Shown: in pieces, positions 15,092 through 21,811 of the stretch
Layout: each line of letters opens with the position of its first letter
How positions within the stretch are numbered: position 1 is the first letter of the stretch
Origin: Thermoleophilia bacterium
Lineage (GTDB): Bacteria > Actinomycetota > Thermoleophilia > Gaiellales > SKUG01
Direction of reading: 5' to 3'
Assembly: GCA_020438525.1 (NCBI GenBank)
Contig: JAGQUL010000093.1
Location: 1 to 22,365, forward strand
Length of the DNA stretch: 22,365 nucleotides
Notes under the pieces: model-generated
The model's input: the letters and a program-made list of their open reading frames with translations, nothing else
The model's database searches: none
Told to the model about the DNA's origin: nothing
Translations under genes and position numbers: made by a program

Positions 15092-15649
15092 ATGGCGCGA
15101 GCAACTGCAACCAAGTCCGCGAAGGACAAGCCCATCAAGCTGGACGACGCGGACTGGAAGATCCTCGGCGTGCTGCAGGTCGACGGACGTGCGACCTACG
15201 CACGACTCGCGGAGGCGGCCGGGATCTCGACCGCGAGCGCACACGACCGTGTGCGCAAGCTCGAGCAGCGTGGCGTGATCATGGGCTACCAGGCGCTCGT
15301 GAACCCGCGAGCGGTGGGTGCGGCGGTCACGGCGTACGTCGCCGTGAGCGAGCGCGGCGGCGCGACCTACATGGATGCGCGCGACCGGCTGATCTCGCTG
15401 CAGGGCGTCGAGGAGTGCCACTCCGTCGCCGGCGACGAGAGCTTCCTGCTCAAGGTTCGTGCGCAGAGCACCGTGGCGCTCGAGCGGCTCGTGTGGAACA
15501 TCCGCTCGATCGCGCGCATCGAGCGCACGCGCACGATGATCGTGCTGTCGACCGCGGCCGAGCGCCGCCCGGTCGACCCGTTCCCCGATCCGGAGCCGCC
15601 GCCAACGAGCGTCGATCCGGGCGAGGACCACCCCGAGCTGCGCGGCTGA
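15092..15649 (+). CDS. Lrp/AsnC family transcriptional regulator
   Basis: The 185-residue protein has a basic N-terminal extension (1-16), the AsnC winged-helix domain (about 17-65: LDDADWKILGVLQVDGRATY, then ARLAEAAGISTASAHDRVRK with the recognition helix) and a RAM ligand-binding/oligomerisation domain (about 75-155, with VEECHSVAGDESFLLKV). The Pro/Asp-rich tail (160-185) is unusual but probably disordered. Family members sense amino acids and related small molecules as octamers. No amino-acid gene lies next to it, so the ligand is unknown. ATG 15092 is preceded by AGGAT at 15080-15084, which may serve as Shine-Dalgarno or as part of a -10 element of a leaderless transcript. The gene converges with the next one, 19 nt apart. 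Confidence 0.87.
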   Translation: MARATATKSAKDKPIKLDDADWKILGVLQVDGRATYARLAEAAGISTASAHDRVRKLEQRGVIMGYQALVNPRAVGAAVTAYVAVSERGGATYMDARDRLISLQGVEECHSVAGDESFLLKVRAQSTVALERLVWNIRSIARIERTRTMIVLSTAAERRPVDPFPDPEPPPTSVDPGEDHPELRG

Positions 15650-15668
15650 CGACCCGTCTACCGAACGA

Positions 15669-17186
15669 TCACGGGCAGATCGCCGGCGTCGTCTCGCACG
15701 CAGCGGTACGCGCATTGGTCAGGCTCTTGGTCCGTTCGCGCGCAGAGTACAGCTCCCCGGTTACCATCGATTGCCGGTTGGCATGGATCGCGACTTCCCA
15801 GTATGAGGTGAGCTTGGGCGATCCCTTCGAGGCCATTCGTCGACCTCGATATCCTTCCTGGATGCGCGGCCGCGGGAGCCCCTGCGTTCGCTCGTAGGCG
15901 ACTTGTTCGAGCAACTCCCCGGCTTCGATGTCGAACACGATCGACACGTACCAGCGTCGATATTCCGTGCCGGCGGAAACGTCGTACGACTCCTGGTGCT
16001 TGGCTGGGGGAACCATACGGGGGCCAAAGCGGCTCCGGGCCTCTGCGAGCACCTCGTCGTAGGACATCGTGGTGGCGTCGACCGTCTTCGAGTACTCCCG
16101 TTCGAACGACACGCGCGCGCCGTGGCGTCCGAGCTCATCCACTTGGTCCGCGTCGAGGCGGGCACCGGGCTGATCGGCGAGCCAGTTGAAGATCGCTCGT
16201 CGAACCGGCGGCGCGAGCGGCGCGGTGCCGAGCAGCTTCATGGCACGCATGATCCGGGTCTCGGTGCGCGCCTCCTCGGATGTGATCCCGAACTCCCCGA
16301 CGCGTCCGAGCGGTGGTGCCTGAAATCCGCGTGGGAATCCATCGAGAAGCTGGATGATGGCCCTGGACCGCTCGCGTGGCGGTGCCGAATTCACAGCGTC
16401 GATCGCTTCGTAGGGGGAGCCCCACGCTCGCGACTGCATGAAGTCCGGATACGAGCCGCCCGAGACGGTGCCGCGCCCCAGCACCTTGTGCACCTTCCTG
16501 AGATATCCGGTCGGCGTTCGATACCAGATCGAGTCCTCGATCCGATCAGCATCGAGCGTCCTGCCCGTCCGTACCTGATCGGCGTAATGCAGACTGTCGT
16601 GTACCTCGATCGGCTGGATGTCGGGATAGTCCCGCCCGTAGGTAGGTTGGCTTCCATAGCCATCCGCCTGCACGACCGGGTAAAGGTCCGGGTCGCCGTT
16701 GCCGCCCATCGCGTCGATCGTCATGCCGCGGCCATCGCGATCGATCCACGCTTCCTGCGACGACGGTGCGCCGAGCGTGGCGATCATCCTGATGTCGTCC
16801 TTCGAGTCCAGCGTGGTCGGCGGAACCTCGGGGATGAACGTCGTGACCATCGTGTGATGGAACTCGCCCGCGCGAAGTGGATGCCATGGTTGCTTGCCCG
16901 CAGATCGAGCGGCCTGTCGCAGCGCCGCTGACGCAGCAGCCGGCGCAGGTGGGATTCCAGCTTCGTCGGGGTCGCGCTCAAATGGTGACAGTGCGATCGC
17001 GAGTGAAATCGCCGCCGCGACCGAGCAGGCCATGCCGAGACGCAACCACGGCACCGGGCGTCGTCGCTCCATCGGCGATGACGGCTGCTCGTAGATGCAA
17101 ATGCGAACGCGCTCGCGGATGTCCTCGAGCATGTCCTCCGTCGCCATGAGTTCGCGCTCGAGTTGTTCGCGGCAGGAGTCGTTCAT
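15669..17186 (-). CDS. CU044_5270-like membrane-anchored partner of the ECF sigma factor
   Basis: The 505-residue protein has a cytosolic N-terminus (1-46), one transmembrane helix (about 47-68) and a large extracytoplasmic part. Its general plan resembles the CU044_5270 family that often follows ECF sigma genes in actinobacteria: a ...AAASAALRQAARSA segment right after the helix, and FDIEAGELLEQ near the C-terminus (around 430). It is much longer than typical members (about 300-370 residues). The cytosolic N-terminal segment has no clear ZAS zinc motif (only Cys5 and Cys30), so an anti-sigma role is plausible by context but unproven. ATG 17186 overlaps the sigma stop codon (ATGA), meaning translational coupling. 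GC content and codon use look slightly less biased than in neighbours. Confidence 0.65.
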   Translation of the reverse strand: MNDSCREQLERELMATEDMLEDIRERVRICIYEQPSSPMERRRPVPWLRLGMACSVAAAISLAIALSPFERDPDEAGIPPAPAAASAALRQAARSAGKQPWHPLRAGEFHHTMVTTFIPEVPPTTLDSKDDIRMIATLGAPSSQEAWIDRDGRGMTIDAMGGNGDPDLYPVVQADGYGSQPTYGRDYPDIQPIEVHDSLHYADQVRTGRTLDADRIEDSIWYRTPTGYLRKVHKVLGRGTVSGGSYPDFMQSRAWGSPYEAIDAVNSAPPRERSRAIIQLLDGFPRGFQAPPLGRVGEFGITSEEARTETRIMRAMKLLGTAPLAPPVRRAIFNWLADQPGARLDADQVDELGRHGARVSFEREYSKTVDATTMSYDEVLAEARSRFGPRMVPPAKHQESYDVSAGTEYRRWYVSIVFDIEAGELLEQVAYERTQGLPRPRIQEGYRGRRMASKGSPKLTSYWEVAIHANRQSMVTGELYSARERTKSLTNARTAACETTPAICP

Positions 17187-17785
17187 GATTGGTCGTCCCT
17201 CGTGGGTTCGTCGATCAGTTCGGGGAGCAATGCGCGCAATCGTGCTCTGCCGCGGCTCAACCGGGACTTGGCCGTGCCACGACGAATGCCGAGCGCGTCG
17301 GCGATCTGCGCATGGGTCATCTCGCCGAGCACGTGCATCAGGAGCACGTCTCGTTCATCCGTGCTGAGCGTCGCTATTGCCCGCGCGAGCTTCGGGGCAG
17401 CACGGTCTGCATCGACGCGGTCGACTGACCGGTCATAGTCGTCGACGACTCCTGCGGAGTCGGAAGCGAAGCGGCGCAGCCAGCGGGTTTCGTGCTCGTG
17501 GTGCCGTCGCAGGGTGTTTGCAGCAATTCCGTAGAGCCACGGCCGTGCGGACGTAGCGCTGGGTGCGTAACGCGACCGCGAGCGAAACGCCGCTATGAAC
17601 GTCTCGGCCACGACGTCCTGGGCGTGATCTGGACCGACCCGCGCGCACGCGAACACGAAGATCGCCTGGACATGACGGGTGAACACCTCGTCGAATCGGT
17701 CGGGATCGTCGAGCGATTCACGGACGAGTTGGGCATCACTCCGTCGACTCGTCGCGTCTCGTAGTGGTTTGCGGATCGAAGGCAT
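17183..17785 (-). CDS. ECF-type RNA polymerase sigma factor
   Basis: The ~200-residue protein has sigma region 2 (about 25-90: FDEVFTRHVQAIFVFACARV, then DAQDVVAETF, RPWLYGIAANTLRRHHEHE) and region 4 (about 130-185: LSTDERDVLLMHVLGEMTHA, with a helix-turn-helix IADALGIRRGTAKSRLSRGR). Region 3 is absent, as in ECF factors. It would redirect RNA polymerase in response to a signal passed by the coupled membrane protein. ATG 17785 is preceded by an in-frame GTG at 17788; either can be the start. A candidate autoregulatory ECF promoter lies at 17803-17831. It is divergent from the CadC-type operon, with under 190 bp between. Confidence 0.9.
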   Translation of the reverse strand: MPSIRKPLRDATSRRSDAQLVRESLDDPDRFDEVFTRHVQAIFVFACARVGPDHAQDVVAETFIAAFRSRSRYAPSATSARPWLYGIAANTLRRHHEHETRWLRRFASDSAGVVDDYDRSVDRVDADRAAPKLARAIATLSTDERDVLLMHVLGEMTHAQIADALGIRRGTAKSRLSRGRARLRALLPELIDEPTRDDQS

Positions 17786-17802
17786 CACCTGTTATTGCGG
17801 CT

Positions 17803-17831
17803 ACGACGCTTGGGGGTTGCGAAGTCGTTGA
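17803..17831 (-). promoter_or_regulatory. Candidate ECF-type promoter of the sigma/membrane-protein operon
   Basis: Read on the minus strand, TCAACG (17831-17826), a 17-nt spacer and CGTCGT (17808-17803) resemble the AAC ... CGTC elements used by many ECF sigma factors. It ends 17 nt before ATG 17785. Autoregulation is common for ECF operons, but the motif is short and the match is by eye. Confidence 0.3.
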
Positions 17832-17950
17832 GCGACGTCTGGTCGGGGTGGCAAGCCGAGCTTGGCAGGTGCATCGCGCGGGTGCTTCGGTCGCATGAAC
17901 GCCAGAGCGAGCGCGTGTCGTCCAGATCACTCGCGACTTGCATTCGAGAA

Positions 17951-17974
17951 ATAGTTCAATCATGATTGAACTAT
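17951..17974 (+). promoter_or_regulatory. Perfect 24-bp palindromic operator of the CadC-type operon
   Basis: The half-site ATAGTTCAATCA (17951-17962) is followed by its exact reverse complement (17963-17974). This matches the AT-rich 12-2-12-like operators of ArsR/SmtB repressors, and stands out in GC-rich DNA. Its last two bases are the first two of the start codon ATG 17973. A -10-like CATGAT lies in its centre (17961-17966), about 7 nt before the ATG, so the repressor would cover the -10 to +1 region of a possibly leaderless transcript. Confidence 0.85.
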
Positions 17975-18329
17975 GAGTGCTGCTTCCTGCGACGTCGACT
18001 GTCTCGACCACGAATCGGCTCGACGAGCTCGCGCCGCCGCCCATCGGATCTGCAGGCGCGACGCATTGGTGGCGTTGCGGGCTGCCGCAGACCCGGTGCG
18101 CCTGGGCCTGCTCGCCGCGGCAATCGAGCAACCCGATCTGTGCGCCTGCGACCTTGCGTGGGTCGTCGACCGGCAGAAGAGTCTCGTGTCGCATCACCTC
18201 AAGCAGTTGCGAGATGCCGGGTTGCTCACGCAGCGCCGCGACGGGCGGTTGGTCCGCTACTCGGCCACTGCGAGCGCCGAGGCGCTCGTCCATGCTGCTG
18301 CGGTCGCGCAGCGGGAGCTCGCGGCATGA
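17973..18329 (+). CDS. cadC: CadC-type ArsR/SmtB metal-responsive repressor
   Basis: The 118-residue winged-helix repressor has the metal site of Staphylococcus CadC at nearly the same positions: Cys6 and Cys10 in the N-terminal arm (SCDVDC) and Cys57/Cys59 in DLCACDL, against Cys7, 11, 58 and 60 in CadC. This alpha3N site binds Cd(II), Pb(II) or Bi(III) and releases DNA. The recognition helix is SLVSHHLKQLRDAG (70-83). The C-terminal alpha5 zinc site of CadC (Asp, His, His, Glu) is mostly lost: the corresponding segment is SATASAEALVHAAAVAQRE. Cys27 is an extra thiol. Its stop overlaps the next start (ATGA), so it is co-transcribed with the exporter. Control is by the palindrome at 17951-17974. 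Confidence 0.88.
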   Translation: MSAASCDVDCLDHESARRARAAAHRICRRDALVALRAAADPVRLGLLAAAIEQPDLCACDLAWVVDRQKSLVSHHLKQLRDAGLLTQRRDGRLVRYSATASAEALVHAAAVAQRELAA

Positions 18330-19042
18330 AGGAGCTGCAGCTGATCGAGGCTGCGGGCGTGGGCGCAGACGACCCCGACTGCGGGGGCGACGACTGCTGC
18401 GCCGCGACCGACTCTGCGTCTGCTGCTGGCGTCGTCGATCCGAGTCGCAGGCGCGAGTTGGCGCGTCGCGCGCGGTTGCTGTCGTGGGCGAGCTTCGGGC
18501 TGGTCGGTGCCGAGGCGATCATCGGTATCGTCGCGGGAATCGTCGCCATGTCCTGGGCGCTGATCGGATTCGGCATCGGTAGCCTCATCGAAGGCATGGC
18601 GAGCGTCGTGATCGTCTGGCGCTTTCAGGAGCATCGCATCGATTCCGAACATGCCGAGCAGATCGCCCAGCGGCTCGTCTCGATCCAGTTCTTCGTGTTG
18701 GCGCCGTACATCTCGTACGAGGCTGGCGGTGCGTTGCTGAACGCCGACCGCCCGAACGAGAGCTGGTCGGGTGTCGCGCTTGCCGTGGCGAGCATGATCA
18801 CGATGCCGCTGCTCGGGCGGGCGAAGATCGCGATCGCCCACGAGCTTGGTTCGTCAGCGACCCGTGGCGAGGGCCAGCAGAATCTGCTCTGCGCGTACAT
18901 GGCTACCGCCCTGCTGATCGGCCTGCTGGCAAATGCGCTCTTCGGCGTCTGGTGGCTCGACCCGGTTGCGGCGCTGTTCATCGCGGCGGTCGCCGTCAAG
19001 CAGGGAGTCGATTCCTGGCGCGGTGAGCTCGAGTGCTGCTGA
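18326..19042 (+). CDS. CDF-like cation efflux transporter with Cys-rich ends
   Basis: The 238-residue protein has about six hydrophobic segments between residues 50 and 227, and lacks the large cytosolic C-terminal domain of classical CDF proteins. The N-terminal tail carries Cys19, Cys24 and Cys25 (DCGGDDCC) and the protein ends in Cys237-Cys238, likely soft-metal handling sites. Helix features include GFGIGSLIEGMASVVIVWRF (81-100) and WWLDPVAALFIA (209-220), which contains the helix-5 Asp212-Pro pair of the family. The usual His/Asp of helix 2 is not obvious; Glu89 may substitute. It most likely exports Cd, Zn, Pb or similar ions. ATG 18326 overlaps the CadC stop (ATGA), giving translational coupling. 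Confidence 0.8.
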   Translation: MKELQLIEAAGVGADDPDCGGDDCCAATDSASAAGVVDPSRRRELARRARLLSWASFGLVGAEAIIGIVAGIVAMSWALIGFGIGSLIEGMASVVIVWRFQEHRIDSEHAEQIAQRLVSIQFFVLAPYISYEAGGALLNADRPNESWSGVALAVASMITMPLLGRAKIAIAHELGSSATRGEGQQNLLCAYMATALLIGLLANALFGVWWLDPVAALFIAAVAVKQGVDSWRGELECC

Positions 19043-19043
19043 T

Positions 19044-19055
19044 CCGCGGCCGCGG
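19044..19055. terminator. 12-bp G/C palindrome between convergent stop codons
   Basis: CCGCGGCCGCGG is a perfect palindrome that fills all but one base of the gap between the exporter stop (19040-19042) and the hydrolase stop (19056-19058). It may act as a compact bidirectional terminator, but the stem would be only about 4 bp with a 4-nt loop. Confidence 0.3.
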
Positions 19056-20303
19056 CTAGCAGTGGTAGCCGACGTGGATGTGGTCGCCGTGGTCGCCCAT
19101 CGCGAGCGTGGCGCCGCCGAGGTCGAAGAGCGAGATCACCTGGTGCGGGGCGAGATCGGGCTTGAGCGAGCCGAGGCCGGCGAAGAACAGCACTGCCTGC
19201 TCGACCTCGCTGCCCGGGGTCTGGGCGCTCGGCGTGATGTAGGTGGAGCCGATCGTGCCGATGTCCATCGCGCAGCCGTAGGAGTGCTCGGAGATGTTGC
19301 CGCTCGCGGTGTACACGCCGTGGTCGCTCTTGAGCGAGGTGATCTTGATGTAGTTGAAGCGCTCGGCGGCGGCGAGCATCGCGTCGAGGATGCGTCCGTC
19401 GATCTGGCCGGTGATCACGTCCTGGTAGCCGGATGCGTCGAGGTCAATGCGGGAGTCGTTGAGCACCTGCTGGATCTCGGCGGGGGTCGCCTTGCGGGCC
19501 GGGGTTTGGGTGCCTTCCCAGCCGCTGCCGGCGTTGGGCAGGAACAGCTGCGCCGTGAACGCGCCGTCCATCACGTACCAGGTGCCGCCCACGCCCTTGG
19601 GCTCGGCGTCGGGTGATGCCTCGTCCTCGAGGTGCTTGTCGTGGCTGGTGCGAGCGGCGACGAGCACGTCGTCGAGCCGGTTGGCACGGTCGCGCAGCGT
19701 GCGGGCCTGGGTGCCGTTGATGTCGCGGAGCTCCTCGAGCACCTGCTGGTAGAGCTCGACGCGAGCGACGGTCACGGCGTAGTCGTGGATCGTGCTGCGG
19801 TCGCGTGCATCCTGCTCCTTGAGCACCTGGCCGCGGGTGACGAGGTCCGACAGGCCGTCGCCGCTGAGCAGGAACGCGAGGTCGCCGCCTTCGCCGTCCT
19901 TGTAGCGCTGCACCATCCGGGCGTTGAGCTCCTGCTCGAGGCGCTGCTGGTCCTGCTGCACGTCGAACAGCAGCTCCTGGATCGCGGCGATGCGCTGGTC
20001 GGCCTTGGCGGCCGCGGCGCTGCGGGCGTCCGCCTTGTCGAGCAGCAGCTGCTGCTCGCGGGCAGCAGCCAGGGCGCGCTTGTCGGCGGAGTTGGTCTTG
20101 AACTTCAGTGTGCCGGTCGCGCCGGTCGGGGTGGATTCGCCCAGGTCGATGCCGGGCGAGTCGCTCGACGAGGTGTACTCGATCGTCCGGCCCGGCGCTG
20201 CCGGCGCCGACGACGTCGCGCCGATCGCGATCGCGCACGCGACCACGAGCGCAGCGACTGCGGCGCGTCGGAGGCGAGGCGTATGTGGGCGCGGTTCGGG
20301 CAT
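19056..20303 (-). CDS. Secreted coiled-coil protein with M15-like D,D-peptidase domain
   Basis: The 415-residue protein starts at ATG 20303 with a signal peptide (about 1-35; RLRRAAVAALVVACAIAIGA, cleavage near APA). Residues ~70-215 are charged, heptad-like and rich in Glu, Gln, Arg and Leu, resembling the coiled-coil module of PcsB/CwlO/RipA-type peptidoglycan hydrolases. The C-terminal domain (about 290-415) has the zinc motif of M15 peptidases: SEHSYGCAMD (338-347; His340, Asp347) and GDHIHVGYHC (406-415; His408 or His410). VanY/DacA-like M15 enzymes cleave D-Ala-containing peptides of peptidoglycan. The pairing of a CwlO-like coiled coil with an M15 domain is uncommon. It is divergent from the membrane protein gene at 20450. 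Confidence 0.75.
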   Translation of the reverse strand: MPEPRPHTPRLRRAAVAALVVACAIAIGATSSAPAAPGRTIEYTSSSDSPGIDLGESTPTGATGTLKFKTNSADKRALAAAREQQLLLDKADARSAAAAKADQRIAAIQELLFDVQQDQQRLEQELNARMVQRYKDGEGGDLAFLLSGDGLSDLVTRGQVLKEQDARDRSTIHDYAVTVARVELYQQVLEELRDINGTQARTLRDRANRLDDVLVAARTSHDKHLEDEASPDAEPKGVGGTWYVMDGAFTAQLFLPNAGSGWEGTQTPARKATPAEIQQVLNDSRIDLDASGYQDVITGQIDGRILDAMLAAAERFNYIKITSLKSDHGVYTASGNISEHSYGCAMDIGTIGSTYITPSAQTPGSEVEQAVLFFAGLGSLKPDLAPHQVISLFDLGGATLAMGDHGDHIHVGYHC

Positions 20304-20449
20304 GTACGGGCGCGGCGAGTTCGCCGTACGTAGCGCATCGGCATGCCGCCGGAGTGCCTTGAACACACCCGTGCATGCGCACTCGCGTGCACGAGCGTTC
20401 GCGCACGTCGCAGCGCGTGCGAGCGAGCGGCGCGATACGATCGCATGCG

Positions 20450-21445
20450 ATGGACGACGCTCCGATGCGAACCGAGCCCGCCGGATCCGACGGCGCGGCG
20501 GGCATGCTGCGACACCCGATGCTGCGCCTCGCGGTGCCCGTCGTGGTCGCGATCGGGCTCGTTGCGGTCGCTTGGGCGATGACCGGCTCCAGGCCGCTGC
20601 CTGCCGACGCAGGATTCCCCGACGACCCGCCGCCGCTCGCGCTGCCGAGCGACACGCCGGACACGAGCACCCTTGCCAAGGCTGCGACGGCGCTTGCATC
20701 GGGGCAGCTCGACACGGCCCGAGCCGGGTTCACCGACGTGGTGGCGCAGAATCGCGACGACGAGGCCGGACAGGTCGGCCTGATCCTGTCGCGCTGGCGG
20801 ACCACCGGCCCGATCAGCGTCGAGCGCGACCTTCGACAGCTCGCGAAGGAGTACCCCGAGAGCGCGCTCGTGGCCCTGCACCTGGGCATGGTCCAGGCGC
20901 TGCTGGAGGAGCCCCGCGAGGCGAACCAGTCCCTGCAGGGTGCCGTGGAGCTCGGGCGTGCAGCCGCCGACCCCACGTCGCTGCGCATGGCGCAGATCGC
21001 CGAGGACCTGCTCAATCCCGATGCATTCCGCGGATCGATGCCGGTGCTCGTGGCCCCGGCCGAGGTTCCCGCCGCCGACCGTGCGACGCTCCGAACGCTG
21101 CTCGCGGCCGTGGGAGCGGGCGATCGCACCAAGGCCACGTCGATCGCGAAGGGCATCGGGCGCGACGACGACGCGATGCTGCAGATAGCGGCCGCTGCCG
21201 CAGCGTTCGACAAGTCCGCGCCGCAGCCGACGCTCGACCGGCTGGCGACGATCGCCCGGTCGTCGTCCACCCCAGCGGCGGCAGCAGACCGTGCTCGCAT
21301 GCTCGGCGCGCTTGCCCGGGCCTGGAGCGGCGGCAGCCGATCGCAGTCGTGCGTGGAGCTTCGACGCGCCGCGAGCGACGCGGCCGACCCCGCCACCAGC
21401 CGGCTCGCGGGACCGATCGCCAAGGAGCTGTGCGCGACTTCCTAG
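20450..21445 (+). CDS. Membrane-anchored alpha-helical (TPR-like) protein of unknown function
   Basis: The 331-residue product has a short cytosolic N-terminus (1-25), one transmembrane helix (about 27-45, RLAVPVVVAIGLVAVAWAM), a Pro-rich linker, then an all-alpha domain with Ala-rich helices in TPR-like order (TLAKAATALASGQLDTARAG, then VALHLGMVQALLEEPREANQ and several more). No catalytic motif is visible; TPR-like domains usually mediate protein contacts, here on the outer face of the membrane. Two Cys near the end (SQSCVELR and KELCATS) may form a disulfide. The ATG at 20450 is preceded by TACGAT (20436-20441), a possible -10 that would make the mRNA nearly leaderless. ATG 20465 is an alternative. 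It is divergent from the hydrolase gene and may share its regulation. Confidence 0.65.
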   Translation: MDDAPMRTEPAGSDGAAGMLRHPMLRLAVPVVVAIGLVAVAWAMTGSRPLPADAGFPDDPPPLALPSDTPDTSTLAKAATALASGQLDTARAGFTDVVAQNRDDEAGQVGLILSRWRTTGPISVERDLRQLAKEYPESALVALHLGMVQALLEEPREANQSLQGAVELGRAAADPTSLRMAQIAEDLLNPDAFRGSMPVLVAPAEVPAADRATLRTLLAAVGAGDRTKATSIAKGIGRDDDAMLQIAAAAAAFDKSAPQPTLDRLATIARSSSTPAAAADRARMLGALARAWSGGSRSQSCVELRRAASDAADPATSRLAGPIAKELCATS

Positions 21446-21529
21446 TCGCGTGAACCGATCCGGCGCGAGCGGCGTAAGTACTTGTGCGGGCCCTGTGGGC
21501 ACGCTAGAACGAGCGTTGGATTTCCTTCG

Positions 21530-21552
21530 GTTCGAGCCCCGACGGGGCGAAC
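21530..21552 (+). terminator. Stem-loop downstream of the TPR-like gene
   Basis: GTTCG (21530-21534) pairs with CGAAC (21548-21552), and CCCC (21537-21540) with GGGG (21544-21547), leaving a 2-nt AG bulge and a GAC loop. It lies about 85 nt after the stop codon. It may terminate the upstream transcript or be part of the sigma-gene leader. No T-tract follows. Confidence 0.4.
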
Positions 21553-21719
21553 GATCACGATCCGACTTAAGGTTCAGCCGAAACAACCGATACACCCCCG
21601 GGGCAGGACGTGCGATTCCGGCAGGTTTTCGCCCTAGAACGTAAGTGACGAATCACAAACTGGTAATAGACCTGCATCAATCACAACTTCACGAAGTGTA
21701 GGTACAGGCCATTACCGGG

Positions 21720-21725
21720 TATAGT
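21720..21725 (+). promoter_or_regulatory. Possible -10 element for the primary sigma gene
   Basis: TATAGT matches the sigma-70 -10 consensus in 5 of 6 positions and lies in an AT-rich stretch 86 nt before the GTG start. No good -35 is present at the expected distance, so other promoters in this gap are possible. Confidence 0.35.
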
Positions 21726-21811
21726 TACGAGGTGCGCGCGAACGGCGCATCGAACAACACGAGGGCGGGATCGAGTGCGACGGATGCGCACCCCCGGCCC
21801 AGGAGGCACAT

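Larger units (their letters stand above)
21446..21811. other. Long leader/intergenic region before the primary sigma gene
   Basis: The 366-bp gap has no ORF with coding character. Its second half (about 21580-21730) is clearly more AT-rich than the window, as expected for promoters. It contains a stem-loop at 21530-21552 and a -10-like TATAGT at 21720-21725. I do not recognise a riboswitch or tRNA. Confidence 0.5.

Noticed and set aside
17736..18293. Minus-strand ORF across the CadC gene and its upstream region
   Set aside because: It runs antisense through the repressor and the palindromic operator and has no recognisable domain.
15669..19042. Horizontally acquired island (ECF pair and metal operon)
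   Set aside because: Slightly lower GC in places and a metal-resistance operon, but no integrase, repeats, tRNA boundary or IS remnants were seen.
21529..21548. T-loop-like GGTTCGAGCCCC suggesting a tRNA
   Set aside because: The flanking bases do not form a proper 5-bp T-stem and no acceptor, D or anticodon arms could be found upstream.
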